A stretch of DNA of 8,658 nt from an uncultured bacterium (lineage in GTDB: Bacteria; Bacteroidota; Bacteroidia; Bacteroidales; Bacteroidaceae), in assembly GCA_905215655.1 (NCBI GenBank), contig CAJMQT010000079.1, positions 1-8,658 of the forward strand, read 5' to 3'. A model generated the notes under the pieces. It saw only the letters and a program-made list of their open reading frames with translations. It did no database searches and was not told the origin of the DNA. Below are positions 5,967-8,658 of the stretch, piece after piece (position 1 is the stretch's first letter; every line of letters begins with the position of its first letter). The translations under genes were made by a program, and so were the position numbers.

Positions 5967-6908
5967 ATGAAAACACTTTTTTCGGTACTTGTCATGCTTG
6001 TGTCTGTAATGCCGGCGGCGGCACAATGCTGTGCCGGATGCGGTTACATGGCATGTGAGACGCAGCAGACGGAAGCGTCGGAAACCGCCGACGCCATCGC
6101 CGCTTTCATCAAAGACAAGCGGGCACGGATAGGAGTTGCTTGGACGGAGGGCGACAAACTCCTCACCGTAAATGACAGTCCGGACTATCCGATGATGAGT
6201 GTCTTCAAGCTGCATGTTGCCGTTGCCGTGCTCAGAAAGATGGCACGTGAGGGCACATCGCCTGATATGGTGCTGCACATCGGCGCCTCCCGGATGCAGA
6301 AAGATACTTACAGCCCGCTGCTGAGGCTGCATCCCGACGCTGATTTTGACATCTCCCTTCGCGAACTCCTGCGTTACAGCGTTGCCGAAAGCGACAATAA
6401 CGCCTGCGACATTCTTATCGATTACGCCGGCGGCGTTGACGTGGTGAGCCGTGAGATGCGCTCCGTCGGCGTCAGCGACTTCCGGATTACGGAGACGGAG
6501 GCGACGATGCACGCCGACACAAGCCGCTGCCGCAACAACACAAGCTCGCCGAGCTCGGTGGCAAGACTGCTCCGCGACATCTTCGAGGGCGATATCCTGA
6601 CCGGTGGCTACGCCCGTCTGATGCAGCAGACGCTGCTTATGACCACCACCGGAGCCGACAAGATAAAAGCCGGGCTGTCGCCCGACATGACGTTGGCGCA
6701 CAAGACCGGCAGCTCCGACCGCTCTCCCGAAGGCGTCAAGACCGGAGATAACGACGCCGGAGTGATAACCTTGCCCGACGGCAGGCGCTGTTATCTGGCA
6801 GTCTTTATCAAAGACTCGGCGGAGAGCGACGCCGCCAACGCCGCCACAATAGCCGGAATAACAAAGATTATATTAAGCCGAACGATGCGACGGGAGGCTG
6901 CAAAATAA
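5967..6908 (+). CDS. Class A beta-lactamase, subclass A2
   Basis: The 313-residue product should hydrolyse beta-lactams in the periplasm through an active-site serine. A signal peptide (MKTLFSVLVMLVSVMPAAA) precedes the mature protein. All class A motifs are present: S78-V-F-K81 (Ambler S70-x-x-K73), S142-D-N144 (SDN loop), Glu178 within ETEATMH (Ambler E166) and K246-T-G248 (KTG). His182 replaces the usual Asn170, and the stretch EATMHAD and AHKTG, VFIKDSAES resemble the PER enzymes. This places it in subclass A2 with PER, VEB, CfxA, CepA and CblA, a group largely found in Bacteroidota. It does not look like a copy of a known named enzyme, so I give no symbol. The cysteines at 21, 22, 25 and 30 just after the signal peptide are unusual. 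It shares a probable transcript with the DUF3108 gene upstream, with no mobile element adjacent, which suggests a resident chromosomal gene. Substrate range cannot be read from sequence. Confidence 0.93.
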   Translation: MKTLFSVLVMLVSVMPAAAQCCAGCGYMACETQQTEASETADAIAAFIKDKRARIGVAWTEGDKLLTVNDSPDYPMMSVFKLHVAVAVLRKMAREGTSPDMVLHIGASRMQKDTYSPLLRLHPDADFDISLRELLRYSVAESDNNACDILIDYAGGVDVVSREMRSVGVSDFRITETEATMHADTSRCRNNTSSPSSVARLLRDIFEGDILTGGYARLMQQTLLMTTTGADKIKAGLSPDMTLAHKTGSSDRSPEGVKTGDNDAGVITLPDGRRCYLAVFIKDSAESDAANAATIAGITKIILSRTMRREAAK

Positions 6909-6936
6909 AACGGAAGGTCTGGACAAACACCGCTTT

Positions 6937-6956
6937 TATGTTGACCGGATAACATA
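6937..6956 (+). terminator. Weak hairpin after the beta-lactamase gene
   Basis: TATGTT (6937-6942) can pair with AACATA (6951-6956) around an 8-base loop, 29 bases after the stop codon. The stem is short, AT-rich and has no T tract, so a role in termination is only possible. Confidence 0.2.
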
Positions 6957-6987
6957 CGGACGTCGCGTTTTCAACTGCCCGTATTTG

Positions 6988-7014
6988 TCCCATAAGTCCC
7001 ATTCCTCCCATTAA
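6988..7014 (+). repeat. Nine-base tandem repeat before miaB
   Basis: Three units, TCCCATAAG, TCCCATTCC and TCCCATTAA, share the TCCCAT core and lie 17 bases before the miaB start codon. No convincing promoter was found in the 123-base gap, so these units may mark the leader or control region. TCCCAT-type short repeats are, from memory, frequent in Prevotella-like genomes. Confidence 0.6.
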
Positions 7015-7031
7015 TAAAGACAAAATAAGCA

Positions 7032-8429
7032 ATGAAAAAACTTTTTATAGAGACCTACGGCTGCCAGATGAACGTGGCAGACAGCGAGGTGGTTGCCTCC
7101 GTCATGAAGATGGCTGGCTACGAACAGTGTGACAGCGTGGCGGAAGCCGACGCCGTGTTCCTAAACACTTGCAGCGTGAGAGACAACGCGGAGCAGAAAG
7201 TTCTCAATCGTCTTGACACCCTGCACGCCATGAACCGCAAGGGACGCAGGCTCATCATCGGCGTGTTGGGCTGCATGGCGGAGCGCGTCAAGGAAGATTT
7301 GCTCGAAAACCATCATGCCGACCTCGTTGCCGGACCTGACGCCTATCTCTCTCTGCCCGACCTTATCGCTCAGGCGGAGACGGGACACAAGGTGATAAAC
7401 ATTGAGCTGTCGACCACCGAGACCTACCGCGACATCGTGCCGCAACGCATCTGTGGCACGCACATCGGCGGTTTTGTGAGCATCATGCGAGGCTGTAACA
7501 ACTTCTGCCATTACTGCATCGTGCCTTATACCCGAGGCAGAGAGCGCAGCCGCGACCCCGAAAGCATACTTCGTGAAGTGCTCGACCTGCGCGACAAAGG
7601 CTATAAAGAGGTAACGCTGTTGGGACAGAACGTTAACAGCTATGCCAGCCCCCTCCCTGCCTCCCCGAGGGGAGGAGAGGGTGATTTGGACGAGGTAGAA
7701 AGCCATGTAGTCCCCTCTGATAATGTTGAGGACGGCGATGTGCGTGTCATTTCCTTCCCTGCGCTGCTCCGCATGGTAGCCGAGGCTGTGCCCGACATGC
7801 GCATACGCTTCACCACGAGCCATCCGAAGGATATGAGCGACGAGACCCTTCGCGTAATAGCGGAGATGCCGAACATCTGCCACCACATACACCTGCCCGT
7901 GCAGAGCGGCTCTGACCGCATACTGAAACTTATGAACCGCAAGTACACCCGCGAGTGGTACATGGACCGTGTCAGGGCTATCCGCCGGATAATACCTGAC
8001 TGTGGAATAAGCACCGACATCTTTGTGGGCTATCACAGCGAGACGGAAGAAGACCACCAATTATCTCTCTCGCTGATGCGCGAGGTAGGTTACGACTCGG
8101 CGTTCATGTTCAAATACAGCGAGCGACCGGGCACTTACGCCTCCAAGCACCTGCCCGACGACGTGCCCGAGGAGGTCAAGCTGCGCCGCCTTGCCGAGAT
8201 GATAGAGTTGCAGACAAAACTCTCAGCGGAGTCGAACGCCCGCGACGTGGGCAAAGAGTTTGACGTGCTGATAGAAGGTTACAGCAAGCGCAGCCGCGAA
8301 CAGCTCTTCGGCAGGACGGGACAAAACAAGGTAGTGGTGTTCGACAAAGGTTCCCATCGCATCGGCGAGACCGTCAGAGTGAAAATCACCGACAGCTCAA
8401 GTGCCACATTAAAGGGAAAGACTGTTTAA
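7032..8429 (+). CDS. miaB: tRNA methylthiotransferase MiaB
   Basis: The 465-residue radical SAM enzyme adds a methylthio group to N6-isopentenyladenosine at position 37 of tRNAs that read codons starting with U. Three parts are visible. The N-terminal UPF0004 domain has Cys11, Cys47 and Cys81, which bind the auxiliary cluster. The radical SAM core has C155-x-x-x-C159-x-x-C162 in RGCNNFCHYCIVPYTRGRERS, with LGQNVNSY and RFTTSHPKDM further on. The C-terminal TRAM domain (about 403-465, GKEFDVLIEGYSKRS to ATLKG) binds RNA. Length and motifs fit MiaB rather than RimO or MtaB. Residues about 205-240, between NVNSY and FPALL, are about two dozen residues longer than I recall for relatives, and contain SPLPASPRGGEGD encoded by a GC-rich palindrome. 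The frame remains open, and all catalytic motifs survive, so it is probably active. It starts at the ATG at 7032; the gene appears to be on its own transcript. Confidence 0.97.
   Translation: MKKLFIETYGCQMNVADSEVVASVMKMAGYEQCDSVAEADAVFLNTCSVRDNAEQKVLNRLDTLHAMNRKGRRLIIGVLGCMAERVKEDLLENHHADLVAGPDAYLSLPDLIAQAETGHKVINIELSTTETYRDIVPQRICGTHIGGFVSIMRGCNNFCHYCIVPYTRGRERSRDPESILREVLDLRDKGYKEVTLLGQNVNSYASPLPASPRGGEGDLDEVESHVVPSDNVEDGDVRVISFPALLRMVAEAVPDMRIRFTTSHPKDMSDETLRVIAEMPNICHHIHLPVQSGSDRILKLMNRKYTREWYMDRVRAIRRIIPDCGISTDIFVGYHSETEEDHQLSLSLMREVGYDSAFMFKYSERPGTYASKHLPDDVPEEVKLRRLAEMIELQTKLSAESNARDVGKEFDVLIEGYSKRSREQLFGRTGQNKVVVFDKGSHRIGETVRVKITDSSSATLKGKTV
7651..7681. repeat. GC-rich palindrome inside miaB
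   Basis: CCTCCCC (7660-7666) pairs with GGGGAGG (7669-7675) around two bases, and CCCTC (7651-7655) pairs with GAGGG (7677-7681). The resulting stem sits in the reading frame and encodes the extra segment of MiaB. It resembles the GC-rich CCCTCC-type palindromes seen between genes in many Bacteroidota, which suggests an inserted intergenic repeat; that origin is an inference. Confidence 0.7.
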
Positions 8430-8464
8430 TTAAGAATTAAGAGTTAAGAATTAAGAATTAATGG
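8430..8464. repeat. AATTAAG simple repeat after miaB
   Basis: Copies of TTAAGAATTAAGAGTTAAG-like units directly follow the miaB stop. The same degenerate AT-rich units flank the long inverted repeat (1081-1104 and, as the complement, 1326-1352) and appear at 2929-2940, so this is a simple repeat common to gaps in this genome. Confidence 0.7.
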
Positions 8465-8465
8465 G

Positions 8466-8517
8466 TTAAGAAACGAAGTTCGGCGTTAAGTCAATTAAGA
8501 AACGAAGTTCGGCGTTA
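8466..8517. repeat. Direct repeat, two 23-base copies
   Basis: The copies at 8466-8488 and 8495-8517 are identical (TTAAGAAACGAAGTTCGGCG followed by TTA), with a period of 29 bases. The linkers AGTCAA and GCCAAT share CAA, so the true unit may be 29 bases with a few changes. Two copies are too few to call an array of any class. Confidence 0.85.
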
Positions 8518-8624
8518 GCCAATTAATGATTTTCGATTTATAATCATAGGAAACGGCATGTTTTCTTACGGATTATAACTTTTCAAAGGCTTTTCCTTAC
8601 AATTTTCAACGCAAAATTATTGAT

Positions 8625-8658
8625 TTCCAAAAGGCGGTCTTTTAGCGTGTAAAAGACC
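8625..8658. repeat. Second copy of the left-edge palindromic repeat
   Basis: TTCCAAAAG (8625-8633), AAAAGGCGGTCTTTT (8629-8643) and CTTTTAGCGTGTAAAAG (8639-8655) are the same modules as in the 10-76 element. Their order differs: here AAAAGGCGGTCTTTT precedes CTTTTAGCGTGTAAAAG, while at the left edge it follows it. The element is cut off by the window end, so its other arm is not seen. The 160 bases before it hold the direct repeat and otherwise nothing recognisable. Confidence 0.75.

Noticed and set aside
5661..6701. Long minus-strand open frame across the DUF3108 and beta-lactamase genes
   Set aside because: It spans two well-supported genes and their junction; the translated sequence has no recognisable domain.
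5967..6908. Beta-lactamase as recently acquired mobile cargo
   Set aside because: There is no transposase, integrase or flanking terminal repeat, and its base composition looks like that of its neighbours by eye.
8466..8517. Attachment sites or a CRISPR remnant
   Set aside because: The spacing is only six bases and nothing resembling an integrase or cas gene is nearby.

Overview
The window looks like a chromosomal segment of a Bacteroidota bacterium, most likely Prevotella or a close relative. The evidence is Bacteroidota-type promoters (TAnnTTTG at -7, sometimes TTTG at -33), little Shine-Dalgarno signal, AATTAAG- and TTCATTC-type simple repeats between genes, and protein families typical of that phylum (GH3-like ligase, Ig-like lipoprotein with a C-x-x-x-G-S-P-D-G-G start, DUF3108, subclass A2 beta-lactamase). 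The genus is an inference from general resemblance; no rRNA or other marker gene is present.

Layout. Positions 1-390 hold no gene but carry a strong palindromic repeat (10-76) and a REP-like inverted pair (247-322). A minus-strand gene (391-1038) encodes a 215-residue uncharacterised protein that appears to be an internal duplication. It is divergent from a GH3/ANL-type acyl-adenylating enzyme (1420-2931). The 381-base gap between them contains a nearly perfect inverted repeat with 60-base arms, and its 63-base centre holds two back-to-back Bacteroidota promoters. Next on the plus strand come an Ig-like-domain lipoprotein (3043-5016) whose signal peptide is encoded by a 7-base tandem repeat, a 22-base tandem repeat array (5022-5107), a secreted DUF3108 protein (5140-5952), a secreted class A beta-lactamase 14 bases further on (5967-6908), and miaB (7032-8429). 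The miaB gene carries a GC-rich palindrome inside its reading frame. The last 229 bases are repeats only and end in a second copy of the palindromic family seen at the left edge.

Function. The lipoprotein, DUF3108 protein and beta-lactamase are all exported. The DUF3108 and beta-lactamase genes are probably cotranscribed, and their joint role is likely in the cell envelope or periplasm. MiaB modifies tRNA and the GH3-like ligase acts on an unknown acyl substrate; neither has an evident functional link to the envelope genes. No RNA gene, transposase, phage gene or CRISPR array was found. The most unusual material is in the repeats and their positions: an inverted repeat that gives two divergent genes near-identical leaders, a frame-shifting microsatellite in a signal peptide, and a repeat-like palindrome tolerated inside an essential-fold enzyme.
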